In this document: positions 1-12,200 of the stretch, one piece after another
Position numbering within the stretch: the first letter of the stretch is position 1
How the letters are laid out: every line of letters begins with the position of its first letter
From: Paramecium octaurelia
Lineage: Eukaryota > Ciliophora > Oligohymenophorea > Peniculida > Parameciidae
Direction: 5' to 3'
Length of the DNA stretch: 64,000 nt
NCBI GenBank assembly: GCA_905182995.1
Contig: CAJJDP010000035.1
Coordinates: 448,681-512,680 of the forward strand
Position numbers and translations under genes: made by a program
The notes under the pieces: generated by a model
Databases searched by the model: none
The model's input: the letters and a program-made list of their open reading frames with translations, nothing else
Told to the model about the DNA's origin: nothing

Positions 1-291
1 GCAGATTTAAGGATACCAACCATAAAAGTTACAAAGAATCTATTGACAGAAATTGAAGAGTATGAATTATTACCTAATGAACCAACCAAATCATTTAAAT
101 GTGATAAAATTTATGTTGTTGGTAAGGTTGGAACAGAATTAGTAAAGGATATGAGTTTCGAGGAGTTTTATTCGGTGGATTAAAAAATGATATTGGCTTA
201 GGGAAGAGATGGGTATAACAAATTACGAACATTTGATAGTTGTGGATTTGATGCTGATGATTTATTGAGAGTGTTAATGTTTATAAAATGA
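1..291 (+). CDS. 3' end of an unidentified protein (partial)
   Basis: The window opens inside a coding frame that runs from base 1 to a TGA at 289-291, reading TAA/TAG as Gln, giving the last 96 residues. The peptide is soluble and mixed in charge, with a C-terminal stretch RDGYNKLRTFDSCGFDADDL. I do not recognise the family. Two in-frame TAA/TAG codons (VDQKMILAQ) show that the ciliate code is needed. The next gene starts only 18 bp downstream on the same strand. The start lies outside the window. Confidence 0.7.
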
Positions 292-309
292 TAAATTAAT
301 TAATTACAT

Positions 310-945
310 ATGTCTGTATACTTTTATATTCCAAATCTAATTGGATATGCAAGAGTGATATGTGCTCTTGTCTTTTGTTACACAGGAAGCTTTGATCCAA
401 TTGTCTCAGCTGTTGCTTACTCTGTGAGTTAATTGGGTGATCTTTTTGATGGAATGGCTGCCAGAAAGTTCAATTAATGCAGTGTTTTTGGAAGTGTCTT
501 AGACATGGTATTTCTTATGATTAATATCTCTAGGTCACTGATAGATTCTCTAATGCTTGTTTGTTGGCAGTACTCTATAAATTATATCCCACCATTGGAT
601 TTTTGTTTTTATGGGCATTGGCCTTGGATTTATGTAGTCATTGGTATCAGATGTACTCTACTTTATATTGTAATGAAAAACATCACAAAACAGCAGTCTC
701 TAAATACAAAATTCTAGAGATATATTACAAAGTACCATATATGCTATTCATCATGGTTTTATTAAGCGAAGTAATTATAATTCATATTTACATTAAAGAC
801 TGCAATGGTAACTTTGTATTTGAATGTATTTATTGATTGGTTTTTCATTTAAGCATTAATGTACGTATCAGTTCCATTCTTATGCTTAAAACATGTAAAA
901 TATTTAATCATCATTTTAATTAGTATATCAATTTTATTCAACTGA
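310..945 (+). CDS. PIS: CDP-diacylglycerol--inositol 3-phosphatidyltransferase (PI synthase)
   Basis: Makes phosphatidylinositol from CDP-diacylglycerol and myo-inositol in the ER membrane. The protein is 193 aa once two introns are removed (508-533, 26 nt, GTA..TAG; about 826-853, 28 nt, GTA..AAG). The CDP-alcohol phosphatidyltransferase signature DG-x2-AR-x8-G-x3-D-x3-D is complete: DGMAAR, then Gly, then two spaced Asp (SVLDMVTD). The first intron cuts the signature just before the VTD part. The rest is hydrophobic, with several membrane segments and a typical short basic C-terminus (PFLCLKHVKYLI). Length is close to the 200-230 aa usual for eukaryotic PI synthases. The start at 310 is chosen because the sequence then reads straight into NLIGYARV, the normal beginning of the family. 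The second intron is less certain because its acceptor is AAG. Confidence 0.9.
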
Positions 946-1146
946 TGAGTGCTTCAGATAAAATTATAGAAAAAGAATCAAACATTTATTGATTGTATAA
1001 TAAACATAAATTATTCATTCAAATACAGAATTACCTAATAATATTTAATTATTATTTCTAATTTATTTTTTTAAGGATATTTTGTTATTACTTTCTAAGA
1101 ACTACAACTTAAGCTTGAAATAAAAACTTTATATAATTTTCTTAAT

Positions 1147-1398
1147 TCAAATTATATGATTTTCGAAGTATTTACTATTTAAAATGTCTTAGGGAATCAT
1201 TTGTTAAAAAAAAAGCATTCCCTCATTATTTAAAAGTATAGCTAAATCAGAGAATAAAAATTTCCCATTTCTCCAATGATTAGTTGTTCTCCTTAAATTG
1301 TATAATTTTTGTGTAAATTTTCTTTAAGAACTTCTATGGCATTATATAATTTCCCTCTCCTCATCCAAGTAATCCAGAATGATTGATTTTAATTTTAA
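1147..1398 (-). CDS. possible minus-strand exon, unknown
   Basis: Between the PI synthase gene and the next plus-strand gene, the only open stretch of interest is on the minus strand from 1398 down to a TGA at 1147-1149. It reads as a plausible polar peptide (for example GKFLFSDLAILLNNEGM). There is no ATG at its beginning and no convincing upstream exon. It may be a terminal exon, a gene remnant or chance: with one stop codon, open runs of 80 codons are common here. The rest of 946-1524 is AT-rich with nothing recognisable. Confidence 0.22.
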
Positions 1399-1524
1399 TC
1401 AAGCAATTTATATAGTTTAAATTACTCAATATCTTGATGCTCGCCATTTATGAACTTTTTAATTAACTATATTTATTATCTGTCTATTATTCTTTAATGA
1501 AACATACAATTTAATTATTTAATA

Positions 1525-1999
1525 ATGAAAACTTAAACATCCAAAAACTCACATCGATAGATGTTTATCGTTAGAAATGAGTCAGCAGCCTTATCCAGAA
1601 AACCTCATTTATATTAATCATCGCCTTAACCGCCTATATAATTTATGATTCATGGCAAATCTCTTGCTCCAACTAAATTTAAGCCCTAAAACAAACCAAC
1701 TCCCAAAGAAATTAAACTAAAGTAAACTCTGAAATCTGTACATTTTATATCCCTAATCCACTTAGATCAAATTTAAGTTGCAATCTTTGAAAATTGAATA
1801 GTCATAAATTAAGAAATAAGTCATTTAACAATCATAAACTTTCAGATCTCATTTGCAATAAATATCTTCCACTCAAGAATTAAATATTAATGCAATGCAA
1901 TAATGTTTTAAAGAACAAACTAAGTATCCATTTATTTCTAAATTTTTTCCAGGTTCTTTTAACAAGATATTTCCAAACTCAAATAATAAATCGAAGTGA
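1525..1999 (+). CDS. unknown basic protein, 148 aa
   Basis: ATG at 1525, TGA at 1997-1999, with one 28-nt intron (1738-1765, GTA..TAG). Splicing removes a frame that would otherwise stop early and leaves exactly 149 codons. The product is rich in Lys, Ser, Gln and Pro, has no membrane segment or signal peptide, and no motif that I know. The glutamine codons are mostly TAA/TAG/CAA as elsewhere. It is probably a lineage-specific protein; confidence comes from the clean intron and codon use, not from homology. Confidence 0.55.
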
Positions 2000-2955
2000 T
2001 AAACTATCAAGTTCAATTTTTACAATGAAATAAATATCAATGTATGTTATCTTATGTAACTCTTATCCATTTTTCTTATTGTTATTCATTAGAATCTGAA
2101 GTAATTTGATTATCTTCAGTTTAAATGAACTTTGAAATTCTATTTTTGCTTAATGGCATAATGTTTTAAACTAGATCTCTTCAAATAGAACCGAAAATAT
2201 ATAAAATTATTTTGATTAAGTTAAGCAAATAAAAAAGCCATATCCATCGAAATTCTTATATTCCAAGAACTTTAAAGGTATATAATAGAAAAAGTGTTTA
2301 TAAACATATTAAATTTGATAATTTGTAGATAAATTAATTTTGTAAATTATTGGTTTCAGTAAAAATAGAAGGTTGATGATTTTAAAATTATAACATTTTC
2401 AATCTTAATTTAACTATCCTCGAAATTGATTATTCTGCTCTTCACTATTGAAAAATAAATAATATCGGCACAATTTCAATTTAATCAATTTAAAAAAATG
2501 AAAAATCTATAAACATTTTCATAATATTTTTAATGCAATAGTTCAGACAATATTTTTTAGTTCTTTTTTGATTTCATTTCTAAAAAACTAAAAATTTGGT
2601 TAATCGAATTTTAGGAAAAATCTACTTGATTATTAAAATTATAGTAAAATATTCTAAGAGTATTAAACAAAACCCCTTTTGTTTCATTCATTCAACAAAT
2701 TAAATAAACGAAATGGCTCGTATGGGATCCTACAATTATCACACTAAAGTGAAAATAATATCTATTTAATTTCAATTTCCATTAGCAGATATTTTATTAA
2801 TTAGTTTTAATGCTTTTGATAAATAACATATATAAATTAAGTGAAGCTTGTCTTGGAATCTTCAAAATGTTATCAATAATCCTAAAGAAGACAACATTTG
2901 TAAATAGAATAAAAAAATCAACTATAATCTACATATAAATCAATTTGCAATTATT
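2000..2955. other. intergenic, AT-rich; possible 5' exon of next gene
   Basis: Mostly AT-rich non-coding sequence. An ATG at 2713 opens a short frame (MARMGSYNYHTK) that could be a first exon of the gene at 2956, but joining it needs non-standard introns. I see no RNA gene, repeat or promoter motif that I can defend. Confidence 0.4.
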
Positions 2956-3669
2956 ATGAATGATCTTAGAAATAAATAGGAAATTAAATATTAGCATATA
3001 TTAAATTAAAAGTCAAAATCAATGTATGACTGGGAGAATGAAGAAAGACAAGATAATAATTTTAATAAAATAGATTCGAATAATGAAGATGAACAATACT
3101 AATATACTTCAAATGAAATAGTCCCTCCTTTGAAAACATATATTTCAAATGAATAAGCCAACATGACTTAATTTCGATTTTACACTCTAATAAACAAAGA
3201 AACCAATTCTAAAAATATTCCAAAAACATTTGGCAACAATTTCAAAAAGTTTATGGACAATGTCTCCTCAATGGATGGAAAGTAAAAAACTCACCCTCCA
3301 TTCCCATTATATATGGAAAGATTTTTAAATAAAAAGACTAAAGGAAAACAATCAACTTACACACTTAAAGATTTTAAGGCTTTATTCAGCAATGAAATAT
3401 GTAGAAAATGGTTTTAATTTTACATGGAGAATTGTGCCTTTTTAGATTTGATATAATCCAATAGAATAGAAAATGTAGATGAATATATACTAGCTATTGA
3501 ATAATATTTAGTCGGTGCTTAAGATCCAGACAACTTTTTATCATAAAGAAAATTAAAAAAAAAATAGGCAGCCAAATTGTAAAAGATATCAATGAAATTG
3601 GATGAAGTAGCATATGATTACGATTCTAATATTCAACTCATAAGCAATAATTCTAATTATGACAATTGA
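2956..3669 (+). CDS. unknown acidic/polar protein, 237 aa
   Basis: Single open frame from ATG 2956 to TGA 3667-3669, with many TAA/TAG Gln codons. The first half is low-complexity and polar. The second half looks like a folded helical domain (TLKDFKALFSNEICRKWFQF, then YMENCAFLDLI, then VDEYILAIEQYLVGA). The pattern of aromatic and hydrophobic residues faintly recalls an RGS-like helix bundle, but I cannot claim that. The C-terminus is Lys-rich followed by an acidic tail. The gene ends 38 bp before the stop of the convergent kinase gene. An extra upstream exon is possible. Confidence 0.55.
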
Positions 3670-3707
3670 ATTGGAGAAAGTTTTAAGGTTTAAATAGTGA
3701 ATTATTT

Positions 3708-5747
3708 TCATTACTAAATTATTTATTATTTTTTTTGTGCATTTTTATATTTTTCATACTCTTCGTTACGCAATTTCCATAATATACCAGTCAACTCTGT
3801 TTTTTCCTTCCCTTCTTCTGCATAAGGAGGTTTTCTAATTTTGTAATCTTATTCCAAACATTGTGCCAACAGCTTCAAAAAATTTTCTGAATAATCTGTG
3901 TGACTTAAAGTTTTTTTTATTGCTTCAAGTGAATAATATTACTTATATTCTTCATCATTAAGACCTCTGCCTCCAAATTTATATCCAGCAAAAACACCTT
4001 TATTAGCAATGGATAAGCAGATAAGGCCAAATTGCCAAACATCATACTTAAATGTTTGTTCAATTTCTGGTGGGTCATATTATTCAGTATTTTCTGAGTT
4101 TAATACAGTCATTGTTGTTTTCTACATTTTTTGTTGATGACCACATTGTTATATTTTTCCAATATTTTTTTAATATTCCCTTTTTTCTTGGTCTTGTTAT
4201 CTATAATATTCTGACTCTTATTGTTATGCTAAATATTCTGACTCTTATTGTTATATTTAATCTTCTGAGTAAAGGCTGCTAAAGCCTCCAAATTATTCTA
4301 TTTATCCTTTTTATTTAGAAGAATCATCTATTTTTGATCTATCAAAATCAGCAATAACAATTTATTATCTTAGCATAAACTCAATATCATTCTCATCCCA
4401 ATCATCTAAAAATATATTTTGAGGCTTCAAATCTCTATGAATAAAATTACCCAACCTCAACCCAAAAATTGCAGTTGAAAAGCTTTCACATAAGTGATAG
4501 ACTTTTAATTTCTAGTATTCAATATTCTGCCTCTAGGTCCATTATTATAATATAACACCAAGATGGTACTTATACATTTTCATAAAAAGAAATGGTTTTC
4601 CTAATATTCTAATATAAAATAAACATGATGATAATTATTTATACTCCATATTTTTTTCTGAAATTTCAATTTCTCTTTCTAAGTTTATTCTTAGTTGAAT
4701 ATAAAACTTATGGCTCTCATGAATTCTTTTCTATTTAAAAACCATCCTTTCAGGCAAATTATGTATTAGTTTTTTAATCTATTAAGGGGTTTCGAACTAT
4801 TTAATAATACAGTAAGGAGTGTAATATGTTAATTTAAAATCTGTTACATTTAACAGCCATTTGATTGTTTATTCATAAGCAGCTTCAACTTCATTTAGTC
4901 CTGATTTAATTCCTTCCTGATCCATTAAACTCTTCAAAAAATTTCTAAATTAATCATCTTATTGGAAAATATCAATTTTTAGCGATGTTAAAAGCTTGGA
5001 GAAATGTTTGGCGACTTAGAATATTAAAATAAATTACTCAATTGTTTGAATAGTTGTTCTCTTTCATACTTGTTTTCATTTCTTACATAATCAATAACTA
5101 ACGTTTAGAGAATTTCTTCGATATAATAGAGCTAACTTAAATCACTTAATTACCAATAAAAATTTCTTTGCTCAAACTCATTGAAAACTTAAAATTTAAA
5201 GAAATTACATACGTAATATTAATTATACTAATATTCTATTAAGATCGTATTTTGTTAATGTTTTTAATTTTTCATCCGACAATTAATACTCCAGGATATC
5301 ATTAAACAATAAATATGTATTGTTTTTGTTATGCATATACAATACCAAGGGTTATTAAATACCCAGATATTTACATCTTCTAATGATTTTCACTTCATTT
5401 TATTTTAAATCAAGTTTCTTGATATCAAAAGCAATATATTTCCTTTCAGTGCTATATTTCTCCTCTATTTCTTTCAATTCCTCACCCATACTCTTTATTC
5501 GAAAATCATTAATTATCAAAGTTTGTAACTTCTTCAATGAACTAAATAACCTCTTTATATCATCTGGCAACTTCTCTCCTATTTTCTCTATTTCTTTTTT
5601 TTTTAACGTCTCTCTATATTCATTTTTCATCCTTAATTTTAATATAGTTCTATTCTTTTTGATTTCTTAAACCTAGACCTAATCAGGAATAATCTCATAG
5701 TAGTCGAATATATTTTCAGTTGAGATAATTGTTGTTTTATATTACAT
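3708..5747 (-). CDS. divergent serine/threonine protein kinase
   Basis: 663 aa after removal of two introns (5188-5212, 25 nt, and 5015-5037, 23 nt, both ending AAG); the spliced length is an exact codon multiple. Residues 1 to about 300 are a charged helical region. The kinase domain follows. The catalytic loop reads IHRDLKPQNI near residue 420, a normal Ser/Thr kinase loop with catalytic Asp and Asn. The metal-binding motif is ADFDRSK where DFG is expected. The activation loop carries a glutamine-rich insert with a short tandem repeat (QQQESEY twice) before YDPPE, in the place of APE, and subdomain IX reads YDVWQFGLI. The kinase could be active, since some kinases tolerate Gly changes in DFG, but that is unknown. 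Related to no named kinase that I can identify. Confidence 0.75.
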
Positions 5748-5855
5748 GTATTTTTTTTAATTTATAAATAATGCTATTCAAAATATTTATCTTTATAATG
5801 GAATATTATTTATAACTAAAAATAATAATTCTATTGACATTATGAAAATTAACTG

Positions 5856-6011
5856 ATGGATTATTATTGGAATCAGCCAGAAATCCATATCAAGAGAATG
5901 TTGTCATGCTTATTTATAGATTGTGACAAAGAAGCAGAGCTGGCAGATAATCAACCTTTGACAAGTTATTGGAATTAAATTAAAAATGAAAAGCAATATC
6001 AAATTGCTTGA
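5856..6011 (+). CDS. possible small protein, 51 aa
   Basis: ATG at 5856 to TGA at 6009-6011. It sits alone between the divergent kinase start and the end of the FYVE-TBC gene. The peptide (MDYYWNQPEIHIKRMLSCLF at the start) is polar with a short hydrophobic patch and one TAA Gln codon. No family recognised. It could be a real microprotein or a chance frame. Confidence 0.35.
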
Positions 6012-6057
6012 TTCTAACTTAAACAATATAAATGAATTAATTTGTTATATATTTGAT

Positions 6058-8204
6058 TCAGAAAATCTTGCAATCTGAATTTGCAGCACAACTTTGCTTG
6101 TTTTCATTTAAGATCCGTCTATCATCTTGAGCGACTTATGGTCTTGGGTCAATTGTTTGTTTGACTCTCTTTTTTTCAAGTTCTTATATCAGATCTTATT
6201 TATGCTCAATTTCAATTTATAACTCTTTGTTTTATTCAACTAAATAGTCCAATTATTTTTATAATGACTCACTTTTCTAACGGAATGGTTCTACCTATTC
6301 TTTCTTTAGTTTTGCTTAAGTCTTATAATAGATAAGTTCCTCGTTTAATTTACTTATCATCTATTTGATATTCCTTACAGCTATTTTTTTGGCAGGATCT
6401 GAATCCTGAATCAATAATTGAAGATCATCTGAAACATCATCTTCATTATCAACTTTAGAGTTTCTTTGAGTGATCTCAACTAAGGTTTGAGATGAAGTCA
6501 TAGATTAATCTGTTTTTTTCTATTGTTATAATTCTTATATTTATTTTTTTAATTACAAGATTTCTTAATTTTTCTTTTCAAGTAGATTTTTTCCATCTTC
6601 TAAGTCTTTAATAACACTACTGATTTATGCAACTGAAGATGTTCTCTTAGATATTTTTGGTTCTTCAAGCTCCTCTATTTTTTTTTCTAATTCAGCTTTT
6701 TCTTGAGTTAATTTAGCAATTTACTCATTCTTTAATTTAACTAATTATGCCATTTAGGTTGGATTGGTGTTTTAGAGTTTTAAAACTTCGATTTCTTATT
6801 TGCATCTTAAGAGTTCATTTTCTAAATGGGTTGAATCGCTTTTAGTAGATAATGTAAAAGATGATGATTCATTGGCCTTTTCTTATTTCATAAATTATAA
6901 TTTAAGATTTTGATTGGATTCCAAAAGATTAGAGTTTTCTGTTTCAATTTTTTGATATTGTAGTTTTAAATTCTTGATTTCTTCTTAAAAACTTGATATT
7001 TGATCAGCTAACTAATCAATCTCTATTTTTTGTTTAGAAATCTTAATCTTATCAACTGCCATTTCTTATTTTAAGGATGAATTTTCTTATTGAAGTAAAC
7101 TGATTTATTATTTAAATTTATTTTCTAATTATTATTGTTATTCTGATTGACTCATCGATCTCACACTGCTATTAGAATCGCTTCTTTACTTTTTGGTTTC
7201 GTAATAGTATTTCTAAAACTATTGATCTTTGACATTCCAAAGGATAAATAATTTATTCTTTTCTACAGACTCTTTGAATTAATGAACACTAAATGAACAA
7301 GCTAGCACTTTTATAAATTCATTGAATCCATCTTCTTAAAATAATTAAGAGAACATGAACAATGATGTCTATATTTCAAAAGCATTTATTGTCAAAGACA
7401 CAATATATGGCCCCACTTCTTACAGAAATGGTTTGATAGGTTCAGTTGGAATTTTCAAATTGTGGAATGATTTGATCATCACACCAAGCTCAGATTTAAA
7501 GTCATAGCCAAGCCTTAAGTTACGAAAGTGCACGGCTTTAGGAATTATTTGCGTGTACATCACTTTGAGCAATCCATAAGATGTAACTTCAGAGCTTAAA
7601 CACAGTAAAATCAAAGTAGTGAAAACCAAACTTGGATGATAACCAACTTCTGGATAATTTCTGAGGAAGGTTCCAAGGACATTCCTGATAGAGCCCAACA
7701 CTGAACCTTTGTCTACCTACACTACCAAACTCAGAAAGTCTCTTATTGAATAATTCATTTTCCTATCAATCTCATCATAAATGGAATCCAACGAATTCAT
7801 AAACTAAGTGTATTCAATCATATCCTTTTATTCTTAAACTTTGTATTGTTCCTTTATCTAACGAATGTCAACACCAAGATTTTTAAGCCACTCAATTCCA
7901 AGTGAATCCTTGTTAAACTGGATAATATTGGTTTTAACAAATTATTTTAGAATATCTGTCTCAGATTTACATATATTACAAACCCTATGAGGATCTTTAC
8001 TTTTCGAATAACCCAATATAATCATTTTATTTTAAGCACATTTGTCACACACCGCTCGTTTACATCTTAATTTTAATCAGACATTTCGTACCTTTTACAT
8101 TGATGTTCTTTTGTCATCACACTAAAATCTTTGAAACAAATAAGACAAGATTTGAATTATTGCCTTTAAGAGCTGATTTCTACGTGAAAAATATTTCCCT
8201 TCAT
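6058..8204 (-). CDS. FYVE zinc finger - TBC domain - coiled-coil protein
   Basis: 706 aa with one 26-nt intron (8066-8091, GTA..AAG) lying inside the zinc finger. Residues about 15-70 form a FYVE-type finger: CLIC, CKRCKRAVCDKC and VCNIC give eight zinc-binding cysteines. The basic RCKRAVC stretch resembles the R(R/K)HHCR core, but its histidines are replaced. A TBC (Rab GTPase-activating) domain follows, recognisable from IRNVLGTFLRNYPEVGY and the surrounding helices. The arginine-finger motif appears as IYDEIDR (usually IxxDxxR), but the glutamine finger (usually YxQ) reads GYHPSL, so classical dual-finger catalysis is doubtful. The C-terminal half is a long coiled coil rich in Gln, Glu and Lys. 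Likely an endosomal PI3P-linked Rab regulator or scaffold; that role is inferred. Confidence 0.75.
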
Positions 8205-8573
8205 TAAATTAATATTGCATCATATAAAACAAATTCCAATAACTTTAATAGATAATTCGATAGCCAAAAAAAGAAAACGAATACTAATACTCACAATCAT
8301 CATTCATGTATTGATACAATCTTTAAGTTGATTTTTAGCATACAATTAAAAAAAAAATCTGTTTTAATTTTCAAAGTAAGCTTAATTGCTATTATTTAAT
8401 GAGTCTACATACACATATCATATAATTCATAATGGAGATCAAATTACTATTAAATAAAATGGTTTAATTTAATTAGATAGTGTTTAATAAGTTGAGTCAG
8501 ATAGAAATATAAATGGGTATCATATTCTATATCTTATTAATTGTATATTATTTGCTCAGGCGTATTTTTAATC

Positions 8574-8912
8574 ATGGGAATTTCTTGTTGTTCTCCTACT
8601 AATTATTCAGTTGATTTAAATAACTAAGAGAAATATATTTATTCATTAATTGAATACAAAATATTGGTTATTTACTACATATTTGCTTAAGTCTTTTTAG
8701 TTCTTGTTGAACATTAGAATTCTTTTCTTTTTTGTTTATATTTTATAGATAATTAACAAGCTGTTAAGCATTTTAGCACAATTTTTAAAATATATCACTT
8801 TGAAAATCTTGTACTTTTAATGAGAAAAATAATTTATTAAACTAGGAATTGGAAATAAAAATTTTATATCAATTCAGAACTAGGATATAAAGTAAAAATA
8901 AAAGAGCATTGA
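8574..8912 (+). CDS. possible acylated small protein (MGISCC start)
   Basis: ATG 8574 to TGA 8910-8912, 112 aa. The N-terminus MGISCCS would suit N-myristoylation at Gly2 and palmitoylation of the two cysteines. The rest is hydrophobic and aromatic, with few glycines, like translated AT-rich DNA, so it may be spurious. A 39-nt candidate intron at its end would extend the frame by more than 100 codons to about 9255. The flanks, 8205-8573 and 8913-9272, hold nothing else I recognise. Confidence 0.3.
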
Positions 8913-9272
8913 GGATCATCAAAGTCTCAGAAATGCGATTTTCATGAGATCAAATCTAAACTAACTAGGTTAAAAATCATTATATTTATTAATACAAAGC
9001 TCGCAGATTAATTGAAATTGTTATTATTTAATTTTCCTACATATTTATATATTATAAATTCTCTCGTTTTTTTCTGCAATTACATTGCAAATACAATTAT
9101 TTATTAAATGATCTTCATTAAGCTCAAACATCTTCTCAAAAGTCTTAAATTCATATCATAATAATAAAATAAAAAATACTAATAAAGCTTGAATAGATAG
9201 ATTGATTCAAGACAAATGATTATATAATTAAGAACTTGTAGATTATAAATTTGATGATGTTTATTATTTAAA

Positions 9273-12200
9273 TCAAATTCTTCTTTAACCAACTAATTGG
9301 TTGATAGTGAATGCATCATTTTCTTTAAGAATGGCTTCTACCTGCATGAATGCCTCATTTGAATCACCTAATTAAAATAAATATTGAGTATTACTATCAT
9401 CATACTACAAACAGAAACAAACTCTTGATGGATTGATACCTAATTCTGGAACATGGCCAGATGCTAATTAAGCTAAATACTCTGAGATAGCACATAAAAT
9501 ATCAGCAGCATTTTCTTTAGTGACATCGATTGTTGCTTCACATCTAAATATACTAAAATAAAGTACTCTTTGACAGCTGGTACTTATGGCTCAGAAGTAG
9601 GAGCTGGTCCTGGGGCTGGTTTAGGTGCAGGGGCAGGTTCTGGTTGAGTCTCTGGTTAAGGTTCAGGTTCAGGCAATGGTTCTGGTTAAATTTCATCAGG
9701 AATAACAGGAGGTTATTCAGCTGGTGGAACAGGGACGAATTCTTATTCCTCTTCTCCCCAATATGGTTATTCTTCCTCAGGGGATGCAAATGTTTGAGGA
9801 GGAACAAACTCTTCCTCTTCTTCTGGCCAAATTGATTCCTCTTCAGGGAAAACATTTGGAACAGCATCTGGTTCAACAGGAACTCTTTCTTATTCTTCTT
9901 CTCCCCAATATGGTTGTTCTTCTTCAGGAGATGCAAATGTTTCAATTTATGGAATTCGACGACTTTCAGGAACTTCAGGGAGAGGATTATATCCAAAAGG
10001 TATGTCATCTGGTGTTAATACAACATCACGAGCAGGAAAACCAATACAACGATTGACACGCCAATTATAGAATTGTCCACTGAAAGCAGGGTATAAACCA
10101 TCATTACCAATGTAGAGTCTCCTCCAAGGTACAAGATAATGGCGAGCATCATAAATTTAATTTGCTCCAACCAATGGTTGCTCTATAAACACGATATTAA
10201 CACAATAACTAGCGAATCTAAGTTTTCTGTTATATCCAAAGTAAATATGTTGCCATTGACCCAAGGTTACTCCATAACTGAGAGAGTCCCACAAATTAGG
10301 ATTACCAGATCCTGAATATGTGTAAGTAGTAAATTAGAATACATTTCCAACCATATAATTACCAATGTAAACAGCCAAATCTCTATCTCCTAATTTAATC
10401 TCTTCCAAATTAGCATCTGGATTTTCAGATAATCTGAAGACAGTGTGCCAAACATCTTAATCTTCTATTGGTTCCCATTTGATCCAACCAGAAACAGAGT
10501 AACCAGCATCCCAAGTTGAAAATTCAAATGTTTCATCAGATGTATCCTCAAATCCATAAAATTCATAATCTCCTAATTCATCAGTCTCTTATTCACAAAC
10601 TTCTTCTTCAGGAGGACTATTGCATGGATAAACAAGTAAATTATATTTTATTTAACTTGTGAAGCGTAGATTTGATGCTGAAACTGCATAATGTCCATAT
10701 ACTTTTCCTTAGAAGGATGGATGAGAATCTTATGGTCCACCAATCTTGAAGTCTAAACTAGTGTATGTTGGATGGGAAGCAGGAGTTTATCTCAATGCTG
10801 TTTATTCTTCAAAGAATTTGACTCCACATCCAGTAACTCCTTAACCGTGACTGATGAATACAAAACTCCAATCACCTTCAATGTCATTATTCGGTACAGA
10901 TGTAGATTAATATGTCGTTCCATCAGCAGTAACACATTTAACACCTGTATTAGTTACAAATACTCCCAAAACTGTATTACCATTATCTTATAAACTGGCT
11001 AAATGGAATTCAGTGCCCTCAGCTAAGGCTGGATATTTTTACAATTTTTAGAAGTATAAACCAAAACCATAATGGCCTATAATTGTAAGTGTGCTAGTAA
11101 ATTCAGGGTCAAGTTAAGTAGCTGCCAATTCTAACATATCTGTAGATTCAGATGAATGGCAAACACGTGGACCTTCTTCTTCCTCAGGTTATTCTTCAAA
11201 GACGAATTCTTCATGTTCTTCTGAGAATGGAGAACGAAGTGGGGATATTCTTGGAATTGGGGTTTCTTCAAAATTGAATTATTCTTCTTCTTCTTCAGGC
11301 AATACTACATTTGGACTGACAGGTGGGAGTGGTGATTCTTCATAATTGAAATATTCTTCTTCTTCTGGAAATAGTACAGCATCAGGAGTAACAGGTGGAA
11401 GGGGTGTTTCTTCGAAAATGAATTATTCTTCATGTTCTTCTGGGAACACTAAAGGATCAGGAGAAACAGGTGGAAGTGNATGGTTATTCTTCTTCAGGGG
11501 ATGCAAATGTTTCAATTTATGGAATCTGTCGACTTTCAGGAACTTCAGGGAGAGGATTATATCCAAAAGGTATGTCATCTGGTGAATATACAACATCACG
11601 AGCAGGATAACCAATACAACGATTGACACGCCAATTATAGAATTGTCCACTGAAAGCAGGGTATAAACCATCATTACCAATGTAGAGTCTCCTCCAAGGT
11701 ACAAGATAATGGCGAGCATCATGAATTTAATTTGCTCCAACCAATGGTTGCTCTATAGTCACGATATTAATAGAATAACTAGCGAATCTAAGTTTTCTGT
11801 TATATCCAAAGTAAACATGTTGCCATTGACCCAAGGTTACTCCATAACTGAGAGAGTCCCACAAATTAGGATTACCAGATCCTGAATATGTGTAAGTAGT
11901 AAATTAGAATACATTTCCAACCATATAATTACCAATATAAACAGCCAAATCTCTATCTCCTAATTTAATCTCTTCCAAATTAGCATCTGGATTTTCAGAT
12001 AATCTGAAGACAGTGTGCCAAACATCTTAATCTTCTATTGGTTCCCATTTGATCCAACCAGAAACAGAGTAACCAGCATCCCAAGTTGAAAATTCAAATG
12101 TTTCATCAGATGTATCCTCAAATCCATAAAATTCATAATCTCCTAATTCATCAGTCTCTTATTCACAAACTTCTTCTTCAGGAGGACTATTGCATGGATA

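Noticed and set aside
5383..5670. Plus-strand hydrophobic frame over the kinase N-terminus
   Set aside because: It is the complement of a charged Lys/Glu helix in the kinase gene, which is supported by introns and continuation into the kinase domain.
9644..9835. Plus-strand frames inside the giant secreted protein gene
   Set aside because: They are mirror images of the acidic Glu/Pro repeats on the minus strand and carry no protein character of their own.
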